64,000 nt of DNA from Bolinopsis microptera (GCF_026151205.1 NC_087076.1:10020902-10084901), one strand, 5' to 3'. Counted from the first letter of the stretch, positions 35,301 through 47,170 are shown. Notes: generated by a model not told the origin, from the sequence alone. Translations and numbers: made by a program.

Positions 35301-37687
35301 AGAATTTTGATGAAGACCCCCCCCCCCCCGGCCCCCTTAAAATTTCCGTACAGCCTAAGTATGCTCTTTTGAAAAACTATGAACATGCTAGCTTTCTTTA
35401 TTTTATTAGTCGGCCGACATCTTGGGTTGTACTGGACCGAACAAGTTTATTATCGGATGTCTACTTACATTTATTATGTTTTACTAAAAATAAGTGATTA
35501 GTACGTGTTTAGTATGCGTTTAGTTCGTGTTTAGTACGTGTTTAGTACGTGTTTAGTACGTGTTTAGCACGTGTTTAGTAGGTGTTTAGTAGGTGTTTAG
35601 TAGGTGTTTAGCACGTGTTTAGTAGGTGTTTAGTAGGTGTTTAGTAGGTGTTTAGTAGGTGTTTAGTAGGTGTTTAGTAGGTGTTTAGCACGTGTTTAGC
35701 ACGTGTTTAGTAGGTGTTTAGTAGGTGTTTAGCAGGTGTTTAGTACGTGTTTAGTACGTGTTTAGTACGTGTTTAGTACGTGTTTAGTACGTGTCACATG
35801 TTAGAGTAATAATGTTATTTCTTTTAGACTAACACGTATCTATGGATACTAGAAGGGAGGAATGATTAGCCAGTCAGCTTCCAGTATTGGCCAATCAAAA
35901 CCGATAATCACTGTCACGTGTCAAAACAAATACCGTACATCTACCTCAGCAGATCTACAGTATGTACGCTATGCTTCCAGGTCAATAATCAAAGCAATTT
36001 GAGCTGTGAGTGATCGATAATTAGTTGTCAAGCAAACTACAAATATTCGAGTAATGCTCGGTGTGCTACGAATTGTCGAATATTTTCCGACAACTTATAA
36101 GTTATAATCTTACATTCCGACTTTGAGACTAGCTACCATTCAAATAAGAACATAGTTTCAAATCAACGGCTCGAGTTTCAGTTTAATAGTTACAGCAATC
36201 TCTGTCATATCATATTTGAGGTCGACTAATAACTCAACAACTATTAACACAACAAGACAATACAACAAATAGGACAAACAATATTGTGTTAAGTTGGTGA
36301 AAATTCAGCTCAACAAACAGTTAATATCTTCGGCTTTGTCTAAAAAGAAACGCAATTAAAAAGAGTCCTTAAATTTCACGACTTCTTACATTTCTGCCTA
36401 ATGTTTCGGTCAAACCCTAATTTCTAATCATTTACGAAGTTATACAAATTCTTTATCATACCATCTGTCATATGATAAAGAAATGAAACCAATTTTGCCC
36501 ATCATCGGATATGTCATCATCCACAATACGTAATTAATCATACACACATACATGATTAATCGATGACTAAAACAGTTGTTTTACCTCCTTGAAAACTTTT
36601 AATATGAGAGGTTTAAAGCAAGAGAGCAGAGAGGCAGGTAGAGAAAACAGAGAGAAGTCTTCGGGAGCTAGAGCAAAAGGTCCTCCTCCGCTTATCAGGA
36701 TCAGCTTCTTCACCTTGCTTTGTCGCTCGTTGTACACTAGAGTACACAAACTGAAACGCATTGGTTTCTTCAGTTTACACAGTTTGGTCATGTTTGTCAT
36801 GATTATCCAGTATTCACTTAATTTGTTATATTATGTCTAGATGAGGTATTAAACAAATTCTTCAACAATGAAGTTACAAATGATTACTGTTTTTTATTAC
36901 AGTGAATTATATGATTTAGATTAGAGGCAGCCGCAAAGTATTGATAATTGGATATTTTAACATGGGTCAACATATTCTTCAGCTTTAAAGCATACTGTAG
37001 AAGAATATGCGGCTAAAAATATTTAGTAAACACACCTAGTACCATACGAGTGTCCAATCAGAACATTATGATTATTCACACTGTATCTGTCAAACAGCCT
37101 CAAAGCATCATAGCAGTACTGCTCAAACGTGAACATGTAATTCTCCGGACGTGCTGGGCACTTGCTCTTGCCATGAGCGAACATGTCACATGTGACCACT
37201 CGGTAACCAAGCCTCAGTAGGTGGGATATCTGACTTTTAAATTGCTTGTATGTTCCTCCCGCTCCATGGTAGAAAAACAGGGTTGTGTTGTTGTAGTTTT
37301 CAGGAGATCTGAAGTGGGGGGAATGTTTTTAAAGGCTTGGAGGTTGAATTTGTAAGGTCGTCAGTAGTCTTTGTTTAAGTTACCTTAGTATGGAATCTTT
37401 ATATTTAAACAAAATTTCCAACACGAAACTTTGTTAGCTTGGTCAATGGTCACTGGTCAGGGAGAGTTTACATGAGAAGTCACTGTAATATTATAACAGT
37501 ATTTGGCTCAATAAGCATACAATACATAATCAGTAAACATTTGTTCCATGGTTAAACCACTCCAGCATATCATGTAACTTACTAGTTCTTACCTTTCATA
37601 CACCACAACGTTTCTTCTCTTCCTAATCTCAGTTAGCTTTTCATGTTGGGTGTAATTATCATAGTTCGGTGATACTTTATAGGGCAT
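32355..37687 (-). CDS. ABHD8: ABHD8-like alpha/beta hydrolase
   Basis: Six coding exons right to left: 37687-37593 (ATG), 37308-37036, 36750-36585, 33903-33683, 32733-32598, 32378-32355 (TGA). Phases 2,2,0,2,0 close exactly, giving 304 residues. The start ATG is preceded in frame by a stop. Motifs: an HGAGG oxyanion-type loop near residue 45, nucleophile elbow GHSYG (Ser119), LISGGGP after it, a GRHDKF strand end (Asp235) and an EGGHM His262, so the Ser-Asp-His triad is complete. The segment MRGQKWDEGDEAYH followed by CPVLLLVGRHDKF is characteristic of ABHD8. The family's vertebrate members have a longer N-terminus. Likely an intracellular serine hydrolase of unsettled substrate. Intron 3 (33904-36584) carries a minisatellite and a 727-bp palindrome; the last exon lies within 200 bp of the satellite array. 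Confidence 0.88.
34285..34563. repeat. 11-bp minisatellite, part 1 (TTTAGTACGTG)
   Basis: Roughly 25 head-to-tail copies of TTTAGTACGTG, with a TTTAGCACGTG variant that creates CACGTG boxes. Lies in intron 3 of the ABHD8-like gene. Confidence 0.9.
34610..35336. mobile_element. 727-bp near-perfect palindrome flanked by TTAA
   Basis: The two halves are nearly exact inverse copies hinging near 34970-34985. Termini are GGGGGCCGGGG... and its complement (the G-run differs in length). TTAA flanks both sides (34606-34609 and 35337-35340), the signature target of piggyBac-type transposases. No coding frame. The whole element could fold into one hairpin of about 360 bp. Confidence 0.85.
35346..36560. 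repeat. 11-bp minisatellite part 2 (to ~35794), then plain intron
   Basis: From about 35499 to 35794 the same TTTAGTACGTG unit resumes, now with many TTTAGTAGGTG variants. The remainder to 36560 is AT-rich intron of the ABHD8-like gene with no recognised feature. Confidence 0.8.
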
Positions 37688-37699
37688 ACCATGTGTCTT

Positions 37700-38730
37700 G
37701 CTACTTTTTTAAACACGTTCACTCTGTTATCTTATGTGTACAAGTAAATTGAAATAAAATAGAGCTACTGTAACAGGGCAAATTGTAACATTATGCCACA
37801 ACTTATATAGCCCTACTTGAAGAATTATCTCCAAAGAGAAGGGGAATTCAAGTTTCTGAGTCTCTGCTCAAGAGTTTTAATTGTTTTATGCTGGTAAGTG
37901 GTGAAACAGACTGAGCTGGATAAGTGTGACTAAAGTGTAGTGCAAAGTGTGGCCCTTGCTACCCTCTACTGAAGTTGCTGAAATGCCGTCATAGGTCACA
38001 CAAATATCTTTTTTGCAACTTAACCCACCATCAGGCATATAATTGTAATCAGCCATATTTTTATAATTATACAATTTTACTCATTCTGGGCATGTTACCT
38101 ATATTATCATACTACAAGTATTTCTTCAGGTCTGTCTTCTATAACCACGATGAAAAGAAAAGCTGGGCGAAAACATTTGAGACTGCAGAACTGGAACACT
38201 CTTTATATTTGAATACAGTGACTGCTGAGCTGTATCAAATCTATCAGCATCATTGCAACTTCGATCAGGAACATAATTTAAAAACTATGGCAACGGAAGT
38301 CAGCCGATGTCAGAGTAAAAGCCAGCCGAAGTCCTAGGGTTGTGAAGTTGGCATAAAGGGTAGGCAGCTGCAGCTCTCCTAGCATCCTCCAGCTTGTCTG
38401 GGGTCTTAAACTTCTCAATCAGGCTAGTAATTGAATATAATCCATTTTAGATTCACATTTTACCTTATAACTTTATATTTTTATCATTGATCCATTCTCT
38501 CCCTCTGATCTTTATTGGTACTTAATTTACCCCCAGACAAGTTTTACTCCCCTCTGCCCGTCTCTATTTTCAGGCCGTTACATTCCATTTTACGGGGAAT
38601 GTCTGATGACTGCTGCCTAGTACCCTGATTGCCATCCTGATCATCTGGTGTAACACTAACTTTGTCCATTGATGCAAGCTAACCCAACCCCACTTCTACC
38701 TACCTTCATCACTGAATTTCTTCTCAGTGC
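37700..38730. other. Upstream flank of the ABHD8-like gene; possible mobile-element remnant
   Basis: A 120-codon open frame at 37975-38337 contains a hydrophobic stretch and a charged segment (EKKSWAKTFETAELEHSL) but no family I recognise. Its position just before the decayed AlkB-like region suggests it may be the leading part of the same element. Bidirectional promoter motifs were not seen. Confidence 0.3.
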
Positions 38731-38736
38731 CTCCCA

Positions 38737-39440
38737 AGAGCAGAAATTTACATTCTATCCCTCATTAATGACAATGAAGAAGACTTCAAAGATGCCATTG
38801 AAATCATTCTGGAAGATCATCCGACAGAGCCCCTTATCACTCCCTCTACAGAGTCCTTTATCACTCCCAAACCTATATCACCGTCAACTTCTCCTCAGCC
38901 TAAGCATTTTTGGATCTTGTGAATCACATCCAGCTTGAATTTCCAGAGCCCCTGGTTGATGGGGTAATGAAAGAACTTATAACGATGAAGACCGCACAAC
39001 AGTAAAGAAAGTAAAGACCTTGTGGCTGATTCCCCGCAATGATTCGTATAAGTATGGAAGTGTGGTCAACTAGCCCAAGCCGATCAACAAGTTCCCCAAA
39101 ATTGTCGAGCTGATGAACTTTGTTAACAGCAATAAGGCCACCTCTGGAAACATGACAGCCTGTCTCACTACCATGACGACAACGAACCATTGATTGATCA
39201 GGACAGTGACATTTGTACGGTGTCGTTCGGTGCAGCAAGAAAACTGGACTTTATAAGGAACGACAACAACCCTTCAGGCAGGAAAGGTACCCCTTCTCCC
39301 CCAGAATTCTCTGTGCCAGCGACAGACAAGTCTCTCAATATCATGAAGGCTGGTTGTCAATCCAGACTACTGCATAGAGTTCCTCCGGGCCCTGAGAGTG
39401 GTGTTAGATACAGTCTTTCCTTTAGGAACCTAACTGACCC
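38737..39440 (+). pseudogene. Decayed AlkB-like 2OG-Fe(II) dioxygenase fragment (mobile-element type)
   Basis: Coding remnants in shifting frames: an acidic segment (NDNEEDFKDAIEIILED) then Thr/Pro-rich PLITPSTESFITPKP, a stop, LIPRNDSYKYGSV, another stop, then YHDDNEPLIDQDSDICTVSFG, RKLDFI and, near the end, HRVPPGPESGVRYSLSFR. The H-x-D iron ligands (His codon 39172-39174), the distal His in HRVP and the Arg pair of R-x5-R fit AlkB-family oxygenases. At least two stops and one frame change show it is dead. Similar dioxygenase domains are known in some eukaryotic transposable elements; that origin here is inference from the surroundings. Confidence 0.5.
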
Positions 39441-39811
39441 ACACCATCTTCTTCGTAGGGGGCAGTGGTCTTTACTACTAAGGAATAGATCAAAACCACT
39501 ATAAGATAGAGCATTGAAGCCCTGTGCTTACCCCGGTAAAGTTAATCTGTGCAGAAAGCAAGGTTAAGCCTTGTCCTCTCCACATTTGGTAAAACGTTTT
39601 GTTGCTTGTATAAAGCCGATGATCCTTGGTAATGAGAACTTGTCCACTATAATAAAACAAAAGTTAATAAAACAAAAGTTAAATTTATTACCAATTATTC
39701 AATCAATACATATCATAAATTCTAATATTGGAAACACAATGCAAAATGGATGTCTTAAACTATAATTTTGTTGTGACTAATAATCTATTGACTTTCAAAG
39801 TTGAATTTTAG
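39441..39811. other. Non-coding flank before the polypurine element
   Basis: AT-rich with AATAAAACAAAAG repeated twice near 39650-39676. No supported gene. Confidence 0.4.
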
Positions 39812-39815
39812 TTAA

Positions 39816-42800
39816 GGGGGGGGGTGACATGTCTCCAATGTCTCCAATGTCTTTTGTCTTTTTTGAAAAGATAGGGTGCAGAGACATGTCCTGGAGACAT
39901 TGGAGACATTGGAGACACAGCTTTTGGAGACATTGGAGACATTGGAGACATTGGGGACATTGGAGACATTGGAGACAAAGCTTTTGGAGACATTGGAGAC
40001 ATTGGAGACACTGGAGACGTAGATGTATGATTGGAGAAGGAGGAGGATCTAGGAGGAGGATGACCCAGGAGGAGGACTCAGGAGGAGAAGGAGGAGGATG
40101 AGGACTCAGGAGGAGGACTCAGGAAGAGGACTGAGGAGGACTGAGAAGGAGGAGGACTGAGGAGTACTGAGGAGGATGGCTGAGGAGGATGGCTGTGGAG
40201 GATGGCTGAGGAGGATGACTGAGGAGGATGACTGAGGAGGAGGACCTAGGAGGGGGAGGACCCAGGAGGAGGAGGACTCAGGAGGAGGAGGACTCAGTAG
40301 GAGGACTCAGGAAGAGGACTGAGGAGGACAGAGAAGGAGGAGGACTGAGGAGTACTAAGGAGGATGGCTAAGGAGGATGACTGAGGAGGATGACTGAGAG
40401 GTAGGAGGAGGAGAACAATGACTGAGGAGAAGGAGAAGGAGGAGGACCTAGGAGGATGAGGACCCAGGAGGAGGACTCAGGAGGAAGAGGAGGAGGAGGA
40501 TTCAGGAGGACTGAAAAGGAAGAGGACTGAGGAGAACTGAGGAGGAGGAGGACTGAATAGGAGGAGGAGGAGGGGGACTGGGGGAGGACTGAGCATGAAG
40601 AAGACTGACGAGAAGGATGAGGAGGAGGACTGAGGACTGAGGAGGATGAAGAGGAGGAAGACCCAGGAGGAGGAGGGATGAGGACTGAGTAGGACTGAGG
40701 AGGAGAAGGAGGGGGACCTAGGAGGAGGAGGACCCAGAAGGAGGACTCAGGAGGAGGAGGAGGAGGAGAACTCAGGAAAAGGACTGAGGAGGACTGAGAA
40801 GGAGGAGGACTCAGGAGTACTGAAGAGGATGACTGAGGAGGAGGAGGAGGAGGAGAAGGACTGAGGAGGAGAAGAAGAAGGTGGAGGAACTAAGAGGAGG
40901 ATGAACCAGGAGGAGGACTCAGGAGGAGGACTCAGGAGGAAGAGGAGGAAGACTTAGGAGGAATGAGAAGGAGGACTGAGGAGAACTGAGGAGGACTGAA
41001 TAGGAGGAGGAGGAGGAGAAGGACTGAGGAGGAGAAGGAGAAGGTGGAGGAACTAAGAGGAGGATGAACCAGGAGGAGGACTCAGGAGGAGGACTCAGGA
41101 GGAAGAGGAGGAGGACTCAGGAGGAATGAGAAGGAGGAGGACTGAGGAGAACTGAGGAGGACTGAATAGGAGGAGGAGGAGGGGGACTGGGGAGGACTGA
41201 GGAGGAGGACTGACGAGAAGGATGAGGAGGAGGACTGAGGACTGAGGACTGAGGAGGAAGAGGAGGATGAAGAGGAGGAAGAGGACAAAGGAGGAGGAGG
41301 ACTGAAGAGGACAATGAGGATGAGGACTGAGGAGGAGGAGGAGGACTGAGGAGGATGGCTGAGGAGGATGACTGAGAGGGAGGAGGAGGAGGACTGAGGA
41401 GGAGGAGGAGAAGGACTGAGGAGGAGAAGGAGGAGGACCTAGGAGGAGGAGGACCCAGGAGGAGGACTCAGGAGGAGGACTCAGGAGGAGGACTCAGGAA
41501 AACTGAGGAGGAGGAGGAGGAGTGAATAGGAGGAGGGGGAGGACCTAGGAGGAGGAGGACCCAGAAAAAGGACTGAGGAGGAGGAGGAGGAGGAGAACTC
41601 AGGAAGAGGACTGAGGAGGACTGAGAAGGAGGAGGACTGAGAAAGAGGAGGACTGAGGAGTACTGAAGAGGATGACTGAGGAGGAGGAGGAGGAGGAGAA
41701 GGACTGAGGAGGAGAAGGAGAAGGTGGAGGAACTAGGAGGAGGATGAACCAGGAGGATGACTCAGGAGGAAGAGGGGGAGGACTCAGGAGGAGGACTTAG
41801 GAGGATTGAGAAGGAGGAGGACTGAGGAGAACTGAGGAGGAGGAGGAGGAGGACTGAATAGGAGGAGGAGGAGGGGGACTGGGGAGGACTGAGGAGGAGG
41901 AGGACTGACGAGAAGGATGAGGAGGAGGACTGAGGACTGAGGAGGAAGAGGAGGAGGATGAAGAGGAGGAAAAGGACCCAGGAGGAGGAGGACTGAAGAG
42001 GAGGATGAGGATGAGGACTGAGGAGGAGGAGGAGGACTGAGGAGGACTGAGGAGGATGGCTGAGGAGGATGACTGAGAGGGAGGAGGAGGACTGAGGAGG
42101 AGGAGGAGGAGGAGAAGGACTAAGGAGGAGAAGGAGGAGGACCTAGGAGGAGGAGGACCCAGGAGGAGGACTCAGGAGGAGGACTCAGGAGGAGGAGGAG
42201 GACTCAGGAGGAAGACTCAGGAAAACTGAGGAGGAGGAGGAGTGAATGGGAGGAGGAGGGGGACTGGGGAGGACTGAGGAGGAGGAGGACTAAGGAGAAG
42301 GATGAGGAGGAGGACTGAGGAGGAGGATGAGAACTGAGGAGGAGGACTGAGGAGTACTGATGAGGATGGCTGAGGAGGACGGCTGAGGAGGATGACTGAG
42401 GAGGATGACTGAGGAGGATGACTGAGAGGGAGGAGGAGGAGGAGGAGAAGGACTGAGGAGGAGGAGGAGGAGAAGGAGGAGGACGTAGGAGGAGGAGGAC
42501 TCAGGAAGAGGAGGAGGACTCAGGAGGAGGACTCAGGAAGAGGACTCAGGAGGAGGACTGAGAAGGAGGAGGACTGAGGAGGACTGAGGAGAACTGAGAA
42601 GGAGGAGGATGAGGACTGAATAGGAGGAGGAGGGGGACAGGGGGATCGGGAGGACTGAGGAGGAGGAGGAAGACTGACGAGAAGGATGAGGAGGAGGACT
42701 GAGGAGGAGGACTGATGATTGAGGAGGAAGAGGAGGAGGATGAAGAGGAGTAGGAGGACTCAGGAGGAGGAGGACCCAGGAGGAGGAGGACCCAGGAGGA

Positions 42801-43154
42801 GGACCCAGGTCCCAGGAGGAGGACTCAGGAGGAGGAGGAGAACGACTGAGGAGGACTCAGGAGGAGGAGGAGGAGGAGGAGGAGGAGGAGGAGGAGGAGG
42901 AGGAGGAGGAGGAGGAGGAGGAGGAAGAGGAGGAGGAGGAGTCTCCAAAAGCTGTGTCTCCAATGTCTCCAATGTCTCCAATGTCTCCAAAAGCTGTGTC
43001 TCTAATGTCCCCAATGTCCCAAATGTCCCCAATGTCTCCAATGTCTCCAAAAGCTGTGTCTCCAATGTCTCCAATGTCTCCAATGTCTCCAATGTCTTTG
43101 TCTTTTTCGAAAAGATAAGGTGCGGGAGACATTGGAGACATGTCACCCCCCCCG
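39816..43154. mobile_element. TTAA-flanked fold-back with GGAGACATT-repeat arms and 2.9-kb polypurine core
   Basis: TTAA flanks both ends (39812-39815 and 43155-43158). Ends are a G-run then TGACATGTCTCC and the complement. Each arm (about 39830-40020 and 42940-43135) is a tandem array of the 9-mer GGAGACATT or its complement, with an interspersed AGCTTTTGGAGA variant and a TTTTTTGAAAAGATA spacer. The interior (about 40030-42940) is almost pure purine on the plus strand, built of GGA/GACTGAGGAGGA words, ending in a long (GGA)n run. All frames inside (poly-Ser, Met-Ser-Pro, Arg/Gly/Glu) are artefacts of the repeats. The TTAA target is shared with 34610-35336. Confidence 0.85.
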
Positions 43155-43159
43155 TTAAG

Positions 43160-44320
43160 TATGAAATGCCACCACATCATAGTTAGGGTAAAATGTTATT
43201 TTTAAATTTTAAAATTGAGAAGATTGCTCTATGACTTAAAATTTAAAATTCTAGCAAAAGATATCTTTTTTTAAATAGTTCGTTACAGTTTATGACAGTA
43301 CTGGCATGACTAGTTTTATTGTGGCTGGTAAAAGGACCCAGTTGCCTGTAAGGGCTTTACCGAACCCCAGGGGACCACAATGTGATAAGATCAGGCCAGA
43401 TGTTTCTATGTAGAGCAATTTATTTATTTTGGAGCTATGGTTACGTCGCGTGGTATAGGTGGTGGTCATGTTTAAAGGTCAGTTTATCCTTGTGTGCTAA
43501 TTATCCATCCAGATGCTTAGTGATGTGGGTAAATCATGCCCTTCTACGATATATAATGTTTGACCATAAATTTGTTTTTACCACATAAACTGTGGCACTA
43601 ATGTCAATTAACAATATTTACATTCATTGATATTTAAAGCGTGTTTTTTCCCCAGCACTACTACACAACAAAAACCTGTCGGCCCACCGAGGAAACACGG
43701 TCGCAGAACAAAGAGCCCAATTGTGCTCTTCTATTCTGTGATCGTGTGTATCTACTATAAACTAGCTAAATATACTAAGAAAATTTAATGGAATCATTAC
43801 AGTCGTTTGATAAGTTCACGTGTCAAAGTAATGTTCATGGTGATCATATTTTTTGATCCCCGGTGGGCAAACACTCGTCCGAAAGGTCAAGGCAAACCTG
43901 TCGATGTTTCACCATACGAAGTAAGGCGATTTGAACATATACTCAGCTTACAACTCAACCCATGGGACGAGACGTCGTGAGCCTCAAAATTCTTCAAAAT
44001 ATACAGCACATACCTAGTTAGCAAACACTAAACACAACATACATACGATACCAAATAATGTATAATGCCATTACTAATTCGAAAGAAAATATATCTGCTA
44101 TCTAATTTAAAAAATTGAAGAATAAACCTGAAGAAAGGAGAAGGAGAGGGGTTTGGGAGAGGCAGAGTAGGAAAACAACAGGATCCTGTGCCGCAGGATT
44201 TTAAAATTTGTTGTATGATGATTCGTTTTGTTTCGTCTCTTAGATTAATATAGGTCTGATACCCTTGTCATGGTTCTTTGCAATAACACCGTGGTTTACT
44301 CATATGATTAAGTTTAGTTA
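43160..44320. other. Non-coding stretch between mobile elements
   Basis: No supported gene. Possibly the continuation of the mobile element that carries the AlkB-like fragment, but no motif proves it. Confidence 0.3.
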
Positions 44321-44326
44321 ATTGAC

Positions 44327-44928
44327 CTATTTCAATGATAATTCATTTGCATCAAAGTTGTAACTGCACCATAGTTGTCTGTCATATTTAGATTGTAGTT
44401 CTAACAAAGCTTTCTTAAGATTATTCTTGAATATACTGATAGGAGTGGAGAAGTCTATTTCACTCGTTGACTTACGGCAGTGATTCCAAATACTGGTTGA
44501 TTGGTAGATGAATAGTGAGGACGGAGTGGGTGGGATGAAGTAGTTGTCTCGTCTTGGTGACCTGTTGAATAAAGAGAACATTGAGACTGGTGATTGGAAC
44601 TTATTAATTTTAAACATTTCCAGTAAACAGTGCAACTTATGAAGATTGTGGACACACTGAGGTAGAAGGAGTCAAAGTATCCTCCTCGCTGGTAAGACCA
44701 TTTCGGGCACTGACCAATAAAGTGGTTCATTGTCTCCTCTTCCATGAGACAGTGTGGACAGGTTTTAGGGACAGTTGTCGGCTTGTACTTATTGATGTGA
44801 TAGTTTAATTCACAATGTCCCGTGAGGAATTGTGTTGCTGTTCTTGTGCTCTCTTTGCCAAGTTTCGGGATTGATCTGGCGAACTGACCCACACCACTTC
44901 TACCTCTTCTCCTCCTTCTCCTCATCAT
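44327..44928 (-). pseudogene. LINE ORF2 C-terminal fragment (Zn-finger and tail)
   Basis: Reading right to left: a region with TATQFLTGHCELNYHINKY, then C-P-H-C...H-F-I-G-Q-C-P, the zinc-knuckle region following the RNase H or RT of jockey/CR1-like LINEs, then after a frame change SIWNHCRKS..FKNNLKKALL, the usual 'WN.LP..FK..L' end. No RT core is present, so this is a 3' piece with a frameshift. Confidence 0.6.
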
Positions 44929-45005
44929 CCTCCCCCTCCTAACACTGGCCTCCCGTTAGCCCCCCAAAGAAGAAGAAGATCATACTACTCGCTCGGTTTT
45001 TATCA

Positions 45006-45214
45006 ATAAACCGGATCCCCCAGACAACCATAACACGAGGTCAACGAAAATATGGAATATAATAACCCCTAACCTTAAAATCTTTGATTGTTCTGTTAGT
45101 ATTTCTTGCCTGAAATCCAAACTGAAATCTTCACTACTTTCCAACCAGCATTGTCATGCCGTGTATGACTGGACAAATAAAGACTTTGATATTTGTAACC
45201 TTAAATTTTCGTAG
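45006..45214 (+). pseudogene. LINE ORF2 extreme C-terminus (plus strand)
   Basis: An open frame ending at TAG 45212-45214 contains PDPPDNHNTRSTKIWN, KLKSSLLSNQ and DWTNKDFD. The 'NTRS' box and trailing K-L-K..LL segment are typical of the last residues of LINE ORF2. It closely matches the minus-strand copy at 46008-46250. Confidence 0.55.
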
Positions 45215-45309
45215 GCTCCTGCAGGGATTCCACCTGACCTCCAAAATTACATGAACAAATCGACTTACTCTGCCAGTGTATTCCTCTGTCAAGTTAAATG
45301 TGATGTGTG

Positions 45310-45415
45310 AGTGAGTAAGTGTAGTGTAAAGAGATCCTATTTTTCAATGAAACAAGAAATTTTTTCAATGAAACAAGAAATTTTTTTCAATGAAACAAGA
45401 AATTTAATTTTAGCA
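45310..45415. repeat. TTTCAATGAAACAAGAAAT tandem repeat, three copies
   Basis: Three copies of about 20 bp; a related TCAATGAAACTAATAAA repeat is at 46913-46950. Probably microsatellite-like tails of mobile elements. Confidence 0.7.
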
Positions 45416-45419
45416 CATT

Positions 45420-47170
45420 TTACAGAATAAAAGATGTAAAACAATTCATAAAATATAATGCCCATTTGGTGTATGACTTTTTGTCCTTGACTGCTTGTTT
45501 GGTTTTGGAAGGACAGGTTACTAACGGGGCAAGGAATGCGCGTGCCTGGGAGCTTTTGCACACACCAAAACGCTAGTTCAGTTAAGTTTTTAGAGACAAG
45601 GCTCAAATTAGGACTATAAGAAAAATTGTTAGCAGACATTGGGGGTTCTGTTTAAAGTTTTTACTATCTAGGTTGCAGTCTTGTTGTGACAAAAAGTCTA
45701 CACTAAAACATGTTTGATTTTATATTGTGTAGTTCAAGGATTAAAAATGCACCTTCAAGGTGGATATTGGAGAGCAGGCGAAAAATTATGGCTTAAATTT
45801 ATCAATGGTTATAATAAGCTATAAATATTTTAAACTATACAATGCTAATTAAAAATTTCTTTATACTTCATTCTCAAATTAAAATTTAAAAATTCAAAAA
45901 TATACATTCATTTTATTAAAACTTTCTCACACATACTTTACTCACAGGACAAGACTTGGAAAACAGTAGCCTAGGGTAATTTAATTTAGATGTGTGTGAC
46001 CAGCCAGTTATAATGTTTGGAAAATAATATTTGTGCAGTCAAAGTCTTTTACGGTCCAATCAAGCAGCGCGTGGTTATGTTGATTAGCTAGTAGCGCACG
46101 TTTTAGCTTTCCTCGCAAGCACATTACACTAGTAGTAAAATCAGTCATTCTGAACTTTGGGGTTAAAATGTTAAAAATTTTGGTTGATCTAGTGTTGTGA
46201 TTGTCAGGTGGGTCTGCCTGACAGATTAGAAGGCAGGGTTTCCTTGATGAACATGTGTAACCCTCATGTAAGGATATTGGAGCACGGAATTTCATTATCT
46301 TGTAGAGCTCCAGGTAACTGTGGTATGTATATAGATTTTGTACAGCTAGAATATTATTATGCTTGAATATCGGTTTGGTGTGCTCTTTTATGAAGAATTT
46401 TTGGTCTAGTTTCTGGTGTCCTATAGGCCTAGTACGTATCCAATTTGAATTCTAATAAAGACCCTAAGCATTATGATCAAATTTTTAGTACAATAGTTAT
46501 ATCAGGGTTGACATCTATGATTAATATTATAACCCAATATTCATTTCTTTTTCTCCCTTAAATTTAAACCCCCGGCCCCCACTTAGACATTTAGCCATGA
46601 TTTAGTATTGAACACCCAAAATACTTACTGTCCTTAATAATCGTAAAGACCATTTGTTACAAAATAGCTGCTAGAATAATGCATGCCAAATATTCCCTCT
46701 TACACCCACAAATTATAATGCCTTCCTATCAACGCCTCTAATTTGGTCACTAATCAACCAGACTAGCGTTCTGGTCTGTACAAAAGCTACCAGCCAGTAC
46801 ATTCCTTGCCCCGCTAGTTGATTGTCAAAAAATCATACAGCTCAGAACAAACGGTCATTTACCACTAAGAGCATTATATGTTTTCATTTGTTTAAATTTT
46901 ATGCTGTAAAATCAATGAAACTAATAAATCAATGAAACTAATAAATCAATGTTTTAGCTCATTTTACAAAGTCAAATATTTAAAACAATTAAAATTGTAT
47001 AGTGCTCAATTTGTAAATGACTAGTTGATCTTTGCTATTGGAAGTTTGTCAAGGACTGGCAGCTAGCGGGGCAAGGAATGCACGGGCTTAGGGGCTTTTG
47101 TGCACACCAGAACACTAGCTCGGTAGATTTTTGGAAACTAGAAGGACTAAAAACTAAAATTGTTTTTGAT
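45420..47170. repeat. Dispersed repeat, three copies, two in inverse orientation
   Basis: Copies at about 45520-45660 (+), 46730-46850 (-) and 47055-47150 (+) share GGGGCAAGGAATG, CTTTTG(C/T)(A/G)CACACCA and AACNCTAG. The second and third form a head-to-head pair around 46950. They may be 3' UTRs of the LINE or of the SGNH-bearing element. Confidence 0.55.
46008..46270 (-). pseudogene. LINE ORF2 extreme C-terminus (minus strand)
   Basis: Carries ADPPDNHNTRSTKIFN, GKLKRALLANQ and DWTVKDFD, nearly residue for residue like 45006-45214 but on the other strand, so two copies of one LINE family sit tail to tail here. No upstream RT. Confidence 0.55.

Noticed and set aside
39808-43186. Met-Ser-Pro, poly-Ser and Gly/Arg/Glu frames in the polypurine element
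   Set aside because: Pure translation of 9-bp and GGA repeats, present on both strands and in several frames.
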